This document shows positions 27,000 through 35,296 of a DNA stretch of 64,000 nt, one piece after another. Both the position numbers and the translations under genes were made by a program. The DNA is from Parvibaculum sp040216885 (GTDB lineage: Bacteria; Pseudomonadota; Alphaproteobacteria; Parvibaculales; Parvibaculaceae). The notes under the pieces are model-generated. The model had not been told where the DNA came from. It did not search any database and saw nothing but the letters and a program-made list of their open reading frames with translations. Numbering within the stretch: the first letter of the stretch is position 1; every line of letters begins with the position of its first letter. The stretch covers positions 186,001-250,000 of the forward strand of contig JAVJOG010000014.1 in assembly GCA_040216885.1 (NCBI GenBank), in the 5' to 3' direction.

Positions 27000-27367
27000 C
27001 ACCCTTTGGCCGCAAACTGCGCGAGCTGCGCAAGGCGCGCGGCACGACGATGAAGGAGATGGCCGCCGCGCTGCGCGTGACACCGGCCTATCTCTCGGCG
27101 CTGGAACATGGGAAGCGCGGCCGTCCGAGCTGGCGCCTGGTGCAGGCGATCGTCGGCTACTTCAACATCATCTGGGACGAAGCGGAGGAGCTGGAGCGTC
27201 TGGCGCGGCTTTCCCATCCGCGTGTCGTCATTGACACGTCGGGTCTTGCCCCCGAGGCAACGGAGGCGGCAAACCGTCTGGCCGAGGAGATCGGCAACAT
27301 GAGCCCGGCCGAAATCGCACGGCTTCTGTCGATTCTCGATGCACGCAAGCGCCGCCGGGCCAAGTGA
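26996..27367 (+). CDS. XRE-family helix-turn-helix protein
   Basis: A 123-residue protein with an N-terminal Cro/CI helix-turn-helix at about residues 4-60 (FGRKLRELRKARGTTMKEMAAAL, VTPAYLSALEHGKRGRPSW), then VQAIVGYFNIIWDEAEELERLARLS and an acidic/lysine C-terminal tail with SPAEIARLLSILDARKRRR. It starts by ATGA overlap with the Smr gene, so the two are translationally coupled. The target is unknown; this smr-xre pairing recurs in alphaproteobacterial genomes by my recollection. Confidence 0.88.
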   Translation: MTPFGRKLRELRKARGTTMKEMAAALRVTPAYLSALEHGKRGRPSWRLVQAIVGYFNIIWDEAEELERLARLSHPRVVIDTSGLAPEATEAANRLAEEIGNMSPAEIARLLSILDARKRRRAK

Positions 27368-27543
27368 CTCGCTGCCGGTGAAGAGGCTCATCCGCCCGGA
27401 CTCGCCGCCGGCGAAGCCGCGAAAAAACGGATTCGCCGATTGCGATTTAACCCGGCCCGCAAAGATTCGCGGGCAGGCGCATGGACGGATGCGTGCAAAG
27501 CCGCTTCAATGAAACCCCCCTCCTTTTGCCGTCACGGCCACCC

Positions 27544-28482
27544 ATGTCCGAACGCAAACCCGATCATTCGAGCTTTCCCCGCCATGTCGACTGGAACCTG
27601 TTTCGCATCTTCCACGAGATCGTGCGCGCCGGCGGCATCGGCGCGGCGGCGCGCAAGCTGAACCGCCAGCAGCCGACATTGAGCGCCGCATTGAAACGCC
27701 TCGAGGACGATCTCGGCACACCGCTTTTGCGCCGCACCGCGCAGGGCGTCGAGTTGCTGCCGGCGGGCCGCGCGCTTTTCGAATTGTGCGAAACGATGTT
27801 GGGCGCGGTGCGCGCCGCGCCGCATGAAGTGGCGAAGGCGGCCGGCCGTGTCGAGGGTGCCATCAACATCCGCATGATCTCGTCCGTCGTCTCGGCGGAT
27901 TTCGACGCGGCGCTTGTCGCCCTTCATCGCCACCATCCGGGCGTCGGCATCCATATCGATGTCTGTCCCTGGCGCGACGTGATCGCGGCGCTGAAATCGG
28001 GCGAGGCGGAGGTTGGCATCGCCTGCGACAGCGCCCCCGATACAGGTCTGCGCTACCAGCCGCTGATGAAGGAAGTGCAGCAACTCTATTGCGACAGGAA
28101 CCACGAGCTTTTCGGCATGACGGTGCCCCGGCCGTCGGACCTTGCCGACCGCGCCTTCGTCGCGACCGGCGCCGACGAGCCCGCGGAACTGGCAAGCTTC
28201 CGCCGCCGCTACGGGCTCGGCCGTCACGTCGGCGGCATCGCCGAGAACCTGCACGAGGCCAAGCGCCTGATCGAGCTTGGGGTCGGCATCGGCTTTCTGC
28301 CGACCTGCGTCGCCGAAACGCTCGACAATAGGGGCGCCCTCTGGCCGCTGCTGCCCGCAACGGCGCTGCCCACCTATCAGGTCTATCTGGTGACCCGTGA
28401 CGAACCGGCCCGCAACACGCCGACCGAGCTTTTTCTGGCGGAAATCCTGGGGCGGCTGGGGAGTGCGCTCGCTAATACATAG
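27544..28482 (+). CDS. LysR-family transcriptional regulator
   Basis: A 312-residue LysR regulator. The winged helix is at about 15-75 (VDWNLFRIFHEIVRAGGIGAAARKL, RQQPTLSAALKRLEDDL), and the effector domain contains INIRMISSVVSADFDAALVALHR and LIELGVGIGFLPTCVA. ATG at 27544 is preferred over 27481, whose extra 21 residues lie in non-gene-like sequence. Its stop codon falls inside a palindromic T-N11-A box that precedes the next two genes, so the regulator and its target operon are in the same direction, unlike most LysR pairs. Confidence 0.92.
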   Translation: MSERKPDHSSFPRHVDWNLFRIFHEIVRAGGIGAAARKLNRQQPTLSAALKRLEDDLGTPLLRRTAQGVELLPAGRALFELCETMLGAVRAAPHEVAKAAGRVEGAINIRMISSVVSADFDAALVALHRHHPGVGIHIDVCPWRDVIAALKSGEAEVGIACDSAPDTGLRYQPLMKEVQQLYCDRNHELFGMTVPRPSDLADRAFVATGADEPAELASFRRRYGLGRHVGGIAENLHEAKRLIELGVGIGFLPTCVAETLDNRGALWPLLPATALPTYQVYLVTRDEPARNTPTELFLAEILGRLGSALANT

Positions 28483-28495
28483 ACAAAATCTATGT
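28477..28495. promoter_or_regulatory. LysR-type operator, perfect 7-base inverted repeat
   Basis: ACATAGA-CAAAA-TCTATGT has perfect 7-base arms and satisfies T-N11-A at 28480-28492. It overlaps the LysR stop codon and lies 57 bases before the next gene's start, so the regulator just upstream is the likely binder. Confidence 0.75.
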
Positions 28496-28551
28496 CATGC
28501 ATCGAAATTTACTCTCTATCCCCATGACCCTGCGCGGTGCAGCATCGGCCC

Positions 28552-29382
28552 ATGTCCACCGCCGAACCTCTTCTGAAGCCCGCCGCCGAACCGTCGCTCG
28601 AAAGCCTGACGGGCCTCTGGCGGCGCTCTCTGATCCTCTGGCCGGACGGGCGGCGCGACGAAACCTCATGGGTCAACTGGTTGCAGGGGCCGGGCCTTTA
28701 TCTCGACCTTCGCCAGCCCGAAAGCCGCCCCGACTTCTCGCATGCCGCTTCGCTCTCGGATCTCGCGCCCGGCGACCTGGACTGGCTGGCGCGCCAGGAG
28801 GGCTTTGCCGGCGAACTCATATATGAGGACGACTGGTTCGAGTGGCGCCGCGACATCGACTTCCAGCCCGAAGCAATCTATTCCGACCGCGGCCGGCTCC
28901 GGCTGGAGGACGGCATGATGGTCGAGCAGGGCGCCGACATTCCCTATATCGAGCATTGGCATCGCGAGCCGGTCGAGGCGCGGCCCGCATGGGCGATGCG
29001 GCTCGGCGACCGCGAGACCGGGCAGAAGGCCGCGCTGATCCGCCTCGGTCCTCTCTTCATGTATGCACGCGAACGCAGCGCCGTGCCGCCGCCGCATCTG
29101 CATCTGCGCGACTGCGTGGCGGGCGCCGCGACGCTCGACGCGGCGCGTGCGCTTGTCGATTGCGAGGTTTCGCAAGGCGCGGTGACAAGCGCCGGCTGGA
29201 TTGTGCAGCGCTCGACGCTTCCCTTCCGGGAAGGCAAGCCGCTGACGCCGGTCCTCGGGCATATGACGCTCGCGACGGCCGACACCGGCCCCGGCGGACG
29301 AGCAATGACGCGCCATTGGGAAATCGCCGACCTGCGCGGCACCCCTGCTTTCGATGTCGCGACCAACGGAGTCTTTTCATGA
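28552..29382 (+). CDS. Uncharacterised protein in a LysR-linked operon with a 2-oxoglutarate dioxygenase
   Basis: A 276-residue soluble protein I do not recognise with confidence. Visible features are a repeat-like beta-rich pattern: SLILWPDGRRDETSWVNWLQ, GLYLDLRQPESRPDF, YEDDWFEWRRDIDFQP, VEQGADIPYIEHWHREP, AALIRLGPLFMYARERS, HLHLRDCV and, at the end, MTRHWEIADLRG. Many tryptophans and a closing WEI strand recall calycin-like (HRI1-type) barrels, which is only a guess. It has no signal peptide. Its stop overlaps the dioxygenase start by ATGA, so the two products are made together and probably act in one pathway. A GTG at 28537 is an alternative start. Confidence 0.7.
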   Translation: MSTAEPLLKPAAEPSLESLTGLWRRSLILWPDGRRDETSWVNWLQGPGLYLDLRQPESRPDFSHAASLSDLAPGDLDWLARQEGFAGELIYEDDWFEWRRDIDFQPEAIYSDRGRLRLEDGMMVEQGADIPYIEHWHREPVEARPAWAMRLGDRETGQKAALIRLGPLFMYARERSAVPPPHLHLRDCVAGAATLDAARALVDCEVSQGAVTSAGWIVQRSTLPFREGKPLTPVLGHMTLATADTGPGGRAMTRHWEIADLRGTPAFDVATNGVFS

Positions 29383-30467
29383 GTGAGACCGAAGCAAAGG
29401 GAACGGTTTTCACCCGCATCCCGGTCGTCGACATCGCAGTCTTGTTCTCGAACGATGCGGAAGGAAAACGCAAGGTCGCCGCCGAGATGGCGGACGCCGC
29501 AAGCAATGTCGGTTTTCTATATGTGACGGGTCACGGCATTCCGCCTGAGATGATCGAAAGTCTCGAAGCCCGCGCCGCGGAATTTTTCGCCGACCCGCTC
29601 GAACGCAAGATGGAGCTCTATATCGGCAAGTCGCGCGCCCATCGCGGCTATGTGCCGACCGGCGAGGAAGGCTTTTACGACGGCACCGATCCATCGAAGA
29701 TCGACAAGAAGGAGGCCTTCGATCTCTCGATCGAACTGCCGGACGACGATCCCGATCATGTCCGGGGCTACCGGATGCTCGGCCCGAACCAGTGGCCGCC
29801 CGCCCGCCCGGAGATGCAGCGGGACGTCTACGCCTATTACGAATGCGCGACGGCGCTCGGCCATACGATCTTTCGCGGCTTCGCGCTGGCGCTCGGTCTC
29901 GACGAGAATTATTTCGAAAGCCTGCTGACGAAGCCGCCCTCGCAATTGCGCCTCGTGCACTATCCGGCCGATCCGGCGCGCGCGCCAATTGAAGAAAAGA
30001 GGGCCGAATGGGGGATCAGCGCGCATACCGATTATGAGTGCTTCACGATCCTGCATGTAACGGCGCCGGGTCTCGAGGTGCTGAATGCCGAGGGCTGCTG
30101 GATCGACGCGCCGCCCGTCGAAGGGGCCTTCGTCATCAATATCGGGGACATGCTGGAAGCCATGACCAACGGCCGCTTCATCGCGACGCCGCACCGCGTG
30201 CGCAACGTGCCCGGCGAACGCTATTCGTTTCCGCTCTTCTGCGCCGTCGATTACGACACGGTGATCGAGCCGCTGCCGCATTGCGTCGATGGCGAGGCGC
30301 GCTATCCGGCTTATGTGGCCGGCGACCATCTGGTGACGCAGACGATGCGGACTTTCGGCTATCTGAAAAAGCTTGTGGCCGAGGGATCGCTCGCGCTCCC
30401 CGAAAACGAAAATCACGCAACGGCCTTCGGCCGCCCCGAGCGCAAGGAGGAACGCGAACCGGCCTGA
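29379..30467 (+). CDS. Isopenicillin N synthase-like Fe(II)/2-oxoglutarate dioxygenase
   Basis: A 362-residue member of the DIOX_N plus 2OG-FeII_Oxy architecture. The N-terminal part has IPVVDIAVLF and ASNVGFLYVTGHGIP. The iron site is complete: His216 and Asp218 in SAHTDYECF and His272 in TPHRV, with Arg281-x-Ser283 (RYS) for 2-oxoglutarate. So it should be an active hydroxylase or oxidase; plant- and fungal-like small-molecule substrates are typical, but its own substrate is unknown. It is translationally coupled to the unknown gene upstream and ends 6 bases from the end of hslU on the other strand. Confidence 0.93.
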   Translation: MSETEAKGTVFTRIPVVDIAVLFSNDAEGKRKVAAEMADAASNVGFLYVTGHGIPPEMIESLEARAAEFFADPLERKMELYIGKSRAHRGYVPTGEEGFYDGTDPSKIDKKEAFDLSIELPDDDPDHVRGYRMLGPNQWPPARPEMQRDVYAYYECATALGHTIFRGFALALGLDENYFESLLTKPPSQLRLVHYPADPARAPIEEKRAEWGISAHTDYECFTILHVTAPGLEVLNAEGCWIDAPPVEGAFVINIGDMLEAMTNGRFIATPHRVRNVPGERYSFPLFCAVDYDTVIEPLPHCVDGEARYPAYVAGDHLVTQTMRTFGYLKKLVAEGSLALPENENHATAFGRPERKEEREPA

Positions 30468-30473
30468 CGGGCC

Positions 30474-31781
30474 TCAGAGAATGAACTTCGACAGGTCGGC
30501 GTTGCGCGACAGGTCGCCGACATGCTTCTGCACATAGGGCGCATCGACCGTCACCGTTTCTCCCGCACGGTCGGTGGCGCCGAAGCTGATCTCGTCGAGC
30601 ACGCGCTCCATGACCGTGTGAAGCCGCCGGGCGCCGATATTCTCGACCGTCGCATTGACGGTCGCCGCGATGTCGGCGATGGCGTCGATACCCTCGTCGG
30701 TGAAGGCGAGCGTCACGCCCTCGGTTTCCATCAGCGCCACATATTGCTTGATCAGGCTCGCCTCGGGCTCGGTCAGCACCCGGCGCAGCTCGTCCTTGCC
30801 GAGCGCTTTCAGCTCGACGCGGATCGGCAACCGTCCCTGCAATTCCGGCAACAGATCCGATGGCTTGGCGATGTGGAAGGCGCCGGACGCGATGAAGAGA
30901 ATGTGGTCGGTCTTGACCGCGCCATGCTTCGTCGAGACGGTCGTGCCCTCGATCAGCGGCAGCAAGTCGCGCTGCACGCCCTCGCGGCTGACATCGCCGC
31001 CCTGCCGTTCGGCGCGGGCGCAGATCTTGTCGACCTCGTCAAGAAAGACGATGCCGTTCTGTTCGACCGTACCGATCGCCTCCTGCGTCACCTGTTCCTG
31101 GTCGAGCAGCTTGTCGCCTTCTTCGGCGACCAGCACGTCATAGCTGTCGCGCACGCTCATGCGCCGCGTCTTGGTGCGGCCGCCAAAGGCCTTGCCCATG
31201 ATGTCGCCGAGATTGATCATGCCCATTTGCGAGCCCGGCATGCCCGGAATGTCGAATGTCGGCATGCCGCCGCCGCTATCGGAAACCTCGACCTCGATCT
31301 CCTTGTCGTCGAGCTCGCCGGCGCGGAGCTTGCGGCGAAAGCTCTCGCGCGTCGCCTCGCTGGCATTGGCGCCGACCAGCGCATCGAGCACACGGGCTTC
31401 GGCGCCAAGATGTGCCTTCGCCTCGACATCCTTGCGCTTCTTCGTCCGCGTCATGGCGATGGCGATTTCGACGAGATCGCGAATGATCTGCTCGACGTCG
31501 CGGCCGACATAGCCGACCTCGGTGAACTTGGTCGCCTCGACCTTGATGAAGGGCGCTTCGGCAAGCCGCGCCAGGCGGCGCGAGATTTCGGTCTTGCCGA
31601 CGCCGGTCGGTCCGATCATCAGGATGTTCTTCGGCAGAACCTCCTCGCGCAGGTTGTCCGGCAGTTGCTGCCGCCGCCAGCGGTTGCGAAGCGCAATGGC
31701 AACGGCGCGCTTGGCGTCGCGCTGGCCGACGATATAGCGGTCGAGTTCGGAAACGATCTCGCGGGGCGAAAAACTGGTCAT
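30474..31781 (-). CDS. hslU: ATP-dependent protease ATPase subunit HslU
   Basis: HslU unfolds substrates for the HslV protease. The 435-residue protein has SPREIVSELDRYIVGQ, Walker A GPTGVGKT at 57-64, LDEVDKI (Walker B), the I domain, DLLPELQGRLPIRVEL sensor region and the C-terminal LSKFIL tail that docks into HslV pockets. It lies 41 bases downstream of hslV on the same strand, forming the hslVU operon next to the histidine genes, a common alphaproteobacterial location. Confidence 0.98.
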   Translation of the reverse strand: MTSFSPREIVSELDRYIVGQRDAKRAVAIALRNRWRRQQLPDNLREEVLPKNILMIGPTGVGKTEISRRLARLAEAPFIKVEATKFTEVGYVGRDVEQIIRDLVEIAIAMTRTKKRKDVEAKAHLGAEARVLDALVGANASEATRESFRRKLRAGELDDKEIEVEVSDSGGGMPTFDIPGMPGSQMGMINLGDIMGKAFGGRTKTRRMSVRDSYDVLVAEEGDKLLDQEQVTQEAIGTVEQNGIVFLDEVDKICARAERQGGDVSREGVQRDLLPLIEGTTVSTKHGAVKTDHILFIASGAFHIAKPSDLLPELQGRLPIRVELKALGKDELRRVLTEPEASLIKQYVALMETEGVTLAFTDEGIDAIADIAATVNATVENIGARRLHTVMERVLDEISFGATDRAGETVTVDAPYVQKHVGDLSRNADLSKFIL

Positions 31782-31822
31782 GCGGGGAAACGAAACTCCG
31801 GTACGGGAATCGGGAAGAACGG

Positions 31823-32374
31823 TCAGGCCTCGATGATCTCGACCGTCAGATTGTTGTTGGTGTAGACGCAGATATCGGCGGCGATGCCCATGGCCTTGCG
31901 GACGATCGCCTCGGCGTCGAGATCCATGTCGGCAAGGGCGCGCGCGGCGGCGAGCGCGTAATTGCCGCCCGAGCCGATGCCGACCACGCCGGCTTCGGGT
32001 TCGAGCACGTCGCCATTGCCGGTCAGCACCAGCGTCACTTGGCGGTCGGCGACGATCATCATCGCTTCGAGCCGGCGCAGATATTTGTCGGTGCGCCAGT
32101 CCTTGGCGAGTTCCACGCAGGCCCGCATCAGTTGACCCGGATATTGCTCGATCTTGGCTTCCAGCCGTTCGAACAGCGTCATCGCATCGGCGGTCGCGCC
32201 GGCGAACCCGGCGATCACATCGCCCTTGCCGAGCGGCCGCACCTTGCGCGCGTTGCCCTTCATGATCGTGTCGCCCATCGAGACCTGCCCGTCGCCCGCG
32301 ATCGCCACCTTTCCGTCCTTGCGCACCGAAAGGATCGTCGTGCCGTGCCAGTTGATCGGGTCGTGCGAGGTCAT
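31823..32374 (-). CDS. hslV: ATP-dependent protease peptidase subunit HslV
   Basis: A proteasome-like threonine protease subunit of 183 residues. The catalytic residue is Thr12 in HGTTILSVRK, exposed after removal of the 11-residue prefix. Other motifs are VAIAGDGQVSMG, GFAGATADAMTLFERLE and GIGSGGNYALAAARAL. It precedes hslU. Confidence 0.98.
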   Translation of the reverse strand: MTSHDPINWHGTTILSVRKDGKVAIAGDGQVSMGDTIMKGNARKVRPLGKGDVIAGFAGATADAMTLFERLEAKIEQYPGQLMRACVELAKDWRTDKYLRRLEAMMIVADRQVTLVLTGNGDVLEPEAGVVGIGSGGNYALAAARALADMDLDAEAIVRKAMGIAADICVYTNNNLTVEIIEA

Positions 32375-32540
32375 ATCTGTTCCTGTCAGGCGCTGTCGGG
32401 AGGGCCGGGGATTGCCGCTACCATGTGGCGGCTTCGCGCCATAGGGTCAAGTCCGGGGTCAGGCCCGGCGGACAAGCGGGCTGGCGTCCGGATGTTGCAA
32501 GTGATAATCCTTCTCAAAATAAAATCGCTGGGAGATTCCA

Positions 32541-33158
32541 ATGTCCGGTCCATTGAAAACCGAAGAGGCGCTCCGCACGGTCTATCCCGAGCCTTCGGGC
32601 GGGGCGCTCGGCAAGCAGCTCGATTTCATCGATCCGCATTCGCGGCGTTTCATCGAGCTTTCGCCCTTTCTCTGCATCGGTTCGAGCCGGCCGGACGGGC
32701 TGGCCGACGTATCGCCCCGCGGCGGCGAGCCGGGCTTCGTCCATGTGCTCGACGAAAAGACCCTCGCGATGCCGGACCGGCCGGGCAACAACCGGCTCGA
32801 TACGCTGACCAATATCGCCCATGCGCCGGCGGTCGGCCTGCTTTTCTTCCTGCCCGGTTTCGAGGAAATGCTGCGCATCAACGGTCTGGCGACGACGTCG
32901 GTGGTGCCGGACCTGATGGCCCGCTTCGCGGTTGACGGCAAGCCGCCCCGCTCGGTTCTCACGGTCGAGGTGAAGGAGGTCTATCTGCACTGCACCAAGG
33001 CGCTGAAGCGTTCCGGCCTCTGGAACCCCGAAAATCACGTACCGCGGACGGAGCTGCCGAGCTTTGGCGAAATGCTGCGCGACCAGATGAAGCTCGACGT
33101 CGCCCCGGCCCTGATCGACACAGCACTTGAGAACGACGCGAAGAAGAACCTCTATTGA
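32541..33158 (+). CDS. Pyridoxamine 5'-phosphate oxidase-fold flavoprotein (MSMEG_1061-like)
   Basis: A 205-residue split-barrel FMN-binding protein. Visible are IDPHSRRFIELSPFLCIGSS, DVSPRGGEPGFVHVLDEKTLAMPDRPGNNRLDTLTNI (the RPGNNR FMN motif), VGLLFFLPGFEEMLRINGLA and VYLHCTKALKRSGLW. Members of this subgroup are annotated as PPOX-class FMN proteins with no settled reaction. It is divergent from hslV and followed by the 300-base AT-rich intergenic region before hisB. Confidence 0.9.
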   Translation: MSGPLKTEEALRTVYPEPSGGALGKQLDFIDPHSRRFIELSPFLCIGSSRPDGLADVSPRGGEPGFVHVLDEKTLAMPDRPGNNRLDTLTNIAHAPAVGLLFFLPGFEEMLRINGLATTSVVPDLMARFAVDGKPPRSVLTVEVKEVYLHCTKALKRSGLWNPENHVPRTELPSFGEMLRDQMKLDVAPALIDTALENDAKKNLY

Positions 33159-33223
33159 GGTATGGATCGCGCCAACCCGATCAATATATGGCGTCCGCGA
33201 GTTGGCCGAATACTAGGATAGAT

Positions 33224-33360
33224 TAGCAGCCTCAATTTGAATCAATGGCTTACAGCTATCAACGCATGGAAAAATCTAAACACTTAAAGTAACATGTAAG
33301 ATAAGCTCAGGATTATTGGTTAATGCTCTGTAAGCCTTTGTGATTCAAATTGAATTGCTA
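33224..33360. repeat. AT-rich element with terminal inverted repeats (MITE-like or folded RNA)
   Basis: The arm at 33224-33255 contains TAGCA, TCAATTTGAATCA and GGCTTACAG. The arm at 33328-33360 contains the exact reverse complements of all three blocks in mirrored order, with slightly different 2-4 base spacers. The 137-base element is far richer in A and T than its surroundings and lies in the 301-base gene-free gap between the PPOX gene and hisB (33159-33459). I see no reading frame inside and no clear target-site duplication. It could be a small non-autonomous transposon, a leftover of one, or a stem-loop in the hisB leader. Confidence 0.75.
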
Positions 33361-33459
33361 CTTTAACTGGAGAGGCAGGCCGCCTCGGGGGCTTTGCGCT
33401 GGCCGGTTCCCGCGCCGCCTGCTAAAAGCCCGCTGAAATCACCCTGCCGGAAATTCGAA

Positions 33460-34062
33460 ATGTCCGCTTCCCGCACTGCCAAGCTCGAACGCCAGACCAA
33501 GGAGACCTCGATTTCGGTCGCCCTCGATCTCGATGGCAAGGGCGAATACGACATCGAGACCGGCATCGGCTTTCTCGACCACATGCTCGAGCAGCTCTCG
33601 CGTCACTCGCTGATCGACCTGAAGTTGCGCGCCAAGGGCGACCTGCATATCGATTTTCACCACACGACCGAAGATACCGGCATCGTCATAGGCGAAGCCG
33701 TGCGGAAAGCGCTTGGCGACTTCAAGGGCATCCGCCGCTACGCAACGGCCATCATCCCGATGGACGAGACCTGCACGCGCGTCTCGATCGACGTGTCGCA
33801 GCGCCCCTATCTGATCTGGAAGGTCGACTTCACCAAGCCGAAGCTCGGCGACATGGATACCGAGCTCTTCAAGGAATGGTTCCAGGCCTTCGCCCAGAAC
33901 GCCGGCATCACGCTGCACATCGAAAACATGTATGGCGAGAACAACCATCACATCGTCGAGAGCTGCTTCAAGGGCCTTGCCAGGGCGCTGCGCGAAGCCG
34001 TTGAGATCGACCCGCGCGCGTCGACGCAAATTCCCTCGACCAAGGGCAAGCTCGGCAGCTGA
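33460..34062 (+). CDS. hisB: Imidazoleglycerol-phosphate dehydratase
   Basis: The sixth step of histidine synthesis. The 200-residue manganese enzyme has FLDHMLEQLSRHS, HIDFHHTTEDTGI (metal-binding histidines and glutamate), LGDFKGIRRYA, ENNHHIVESCFKGLARALREA and DPRASTQIPSTKG. ATG at 33460 is chosen; the longer frame from 33394 adds non-conserved sequence. It is the first his gene after the AT-rich element. Confidence 0.96.
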   Translation: MSASRTAKLERQTKETSISVALDLDGKGEYDIETGIGFLDHMLEQLSRHSLIDLKLRAKGDLHIDFHHTTEDTGIVIGEAVRKALGDFKGIRRYATAIIPMDETCTRVSIDVSQRPYLIWKVDFTKPKLGDMDTELFKEWFQAFAQNAGITLHIENMYGENNHHIVESCFKGLARALREAVEIDPRASTQIPSTKGKLGS

Positions 34063-34146
34063 TCCGCCAGTCTTGGAACCATCTGGCCTTTTCGAGCCGT
34101 CTGGCCTAGATAGGGACCGAACGCAACGCCGCCCGGAACGGGCTTC

Positions 34147-34629
34147 ATGTCCATGCGCATCTACACGGTTCACGAGCTTTCCGGCGCCCCGCTCGACGGC
34201 GCCGGCATCGTGCTGGTCAAGGAGGGTTTCTCCTTTCCGGCTTTCGCTTTCTCATGGGCGTGGCTGCTCTGGCATCGCTTGTGGATCGCCGCCGCGCTCT
34301 GGATTGCGTTGCTCATTGCCGTGTCGCTGTTCGCGCAAAATCTTTTCGGCGCTCAGGGCGCGGCCGTCTGCTCGCTGGCGCTGCAACTGATGCTCGGCTT
34401 CGAGGCCAACGACATCCGCCGCTGGACGCTGGCGCGCCGCGGCTATCGCATGGCCGGGCTTGCCGGCGGCGGCAATCTCGAAGAGGCCGAGCGGGCTTTC
34501 TTCGCCAAATGGGACCGGCCGCTCACTGTCGAGCCCGCGCCGGAACGGAAGCCGGTCTGGGGCCACCGGGCAAACACGGCGGCGAAGCCGGACGACGTTT
34601 TCGGTCTCTTTCCGAAGGCGGGAGGCTAG
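34147..34629 (+). CDS. DUF2628 membrane protein
   Basis: A 160-residue protein with MRIYTVHE at the start, then GIVLVKEGFSFPAFAFSWAWLLWHRLWIAAALWIALLIAV (the DUF2628 signature and first membrane segments), a second hydrophobic stretch, and GFEANDIRRWTLARRGYRMAG. Function unknown. It lies between hisB and hisH with gaps of 84 and 6 bases, so it is embedded in the histidine transcript. The same insertion is frequent in alphaproteobacteria by my recollection. Confidence 0.88.
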   Translation: MSMRIYTVHELSGAPLDGAGIVLVKEGFSFPAFAFSWAWLLWHRLWIAAALWIALLIAVSLFAQNLFGAQGAAVCSLALQLMLGFEANDIRRWTLARRGYRMAGLAGGGNLEEAERAFFAKWDRPLTVEPAPERKPVWGHRANTAAKPDDVFGLFPKAGG

Positions 34630-34635
34630 CGTCCC

Positions 34636-35286
34636 GTGAAAGTCGCGATCATCGATTACGGCTCGGGCAATCTGCGTTCGGCGGCCAAGGCTTTCGAGCG
34701 CGCCGCCCGCGACAATGCCATCGTGGCGGATGTCCTGGTGACGAGCGATCCCGACGCTGTGCGCGGCGCCGACCGCGTCGTGCTGCCGGGCGTCGGCGCC
34801 TTCGGCGATTGCCGCGCCGGACTTCATGGCGTACCCGGCATGGTCGAGGCGCTGACGGAAGCCGTGCGGCGCGACGCCAAACCCTTTTTCGGCATTTGCG
34901 TCGGCATGCAGCTGATGGCCGCGCGCGGTCTCGAACATGGGCAACATGAGGGCCTCGGTTGGATCGAAGGCGACGTCGTCGTCATGAAGCCCGGCGACGC
35001 AACGCTGAAGATCCCGCATATGGGCTGGAATACGCTGACGCAAACGCGGCCGCACATCCTGCTCGACGGCATCGAAACCGGCGACGAGGGCTTGCACGCT
35101 TATTTCGTCCATTCCTATTTCCTCGATGCGAAATCGGAGGGCGATGTGCTCGCGCGCACCGATTACGGCGGACCCCTCACCGCGATGGTGGCGAAGGACA
35201 ACATGATCGGCGCGCAGTTCCACCCCGAAAAAAGCCAGACGCTGGGTCTGGCGCTGATCGGAAATTTTTTGAAGTGGCGGCCATGA
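34636..35286 (+). CDS. hisH: Imidazole glycerol phosphate synthase, glutaminase subunit HisH
   Basis: A class I glutamine amidotransferase that feeds ammonia to HisF. The 216-residue protein starts with GTG and has IIDYGSGNLRSAAKAFERA, the nucleophile Cys88 in FFGICVGMQ, and the His/Glu pair in QFHPEKSQ. It follows the DUF2628 gene after 6 bases and precedes hisA. Confidence 0.96.
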   Translation: MKVAIIDYGSGNLRSAAKAFERAARDNAIVADVLVTSDPDAVRGADRVVLPGVGAFGDCRAGLHGVPGMVEALTEAVRRDAKPFFGICVGMQLMAARGLEHGQHEGLGWIEGDVVVMKPGDATLKIPHMGWNTLTQTRPHILLDGIETGDEGLHAYFVHSYFLDAKSEGDVLARTDYGGPLTAMVAKDNMIGAQFHPEKSQTLGLALIGNFLKWRP

Positions 35287-35296
35287 AGGAAACGAA

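Noticed and set aside
24810..27083. 757-codon frame antisense to mltA, smr and neighbours
   Set aside because: Long open frame opposite several well-supported genes; composition typical of the antisense of GC-rich genes.
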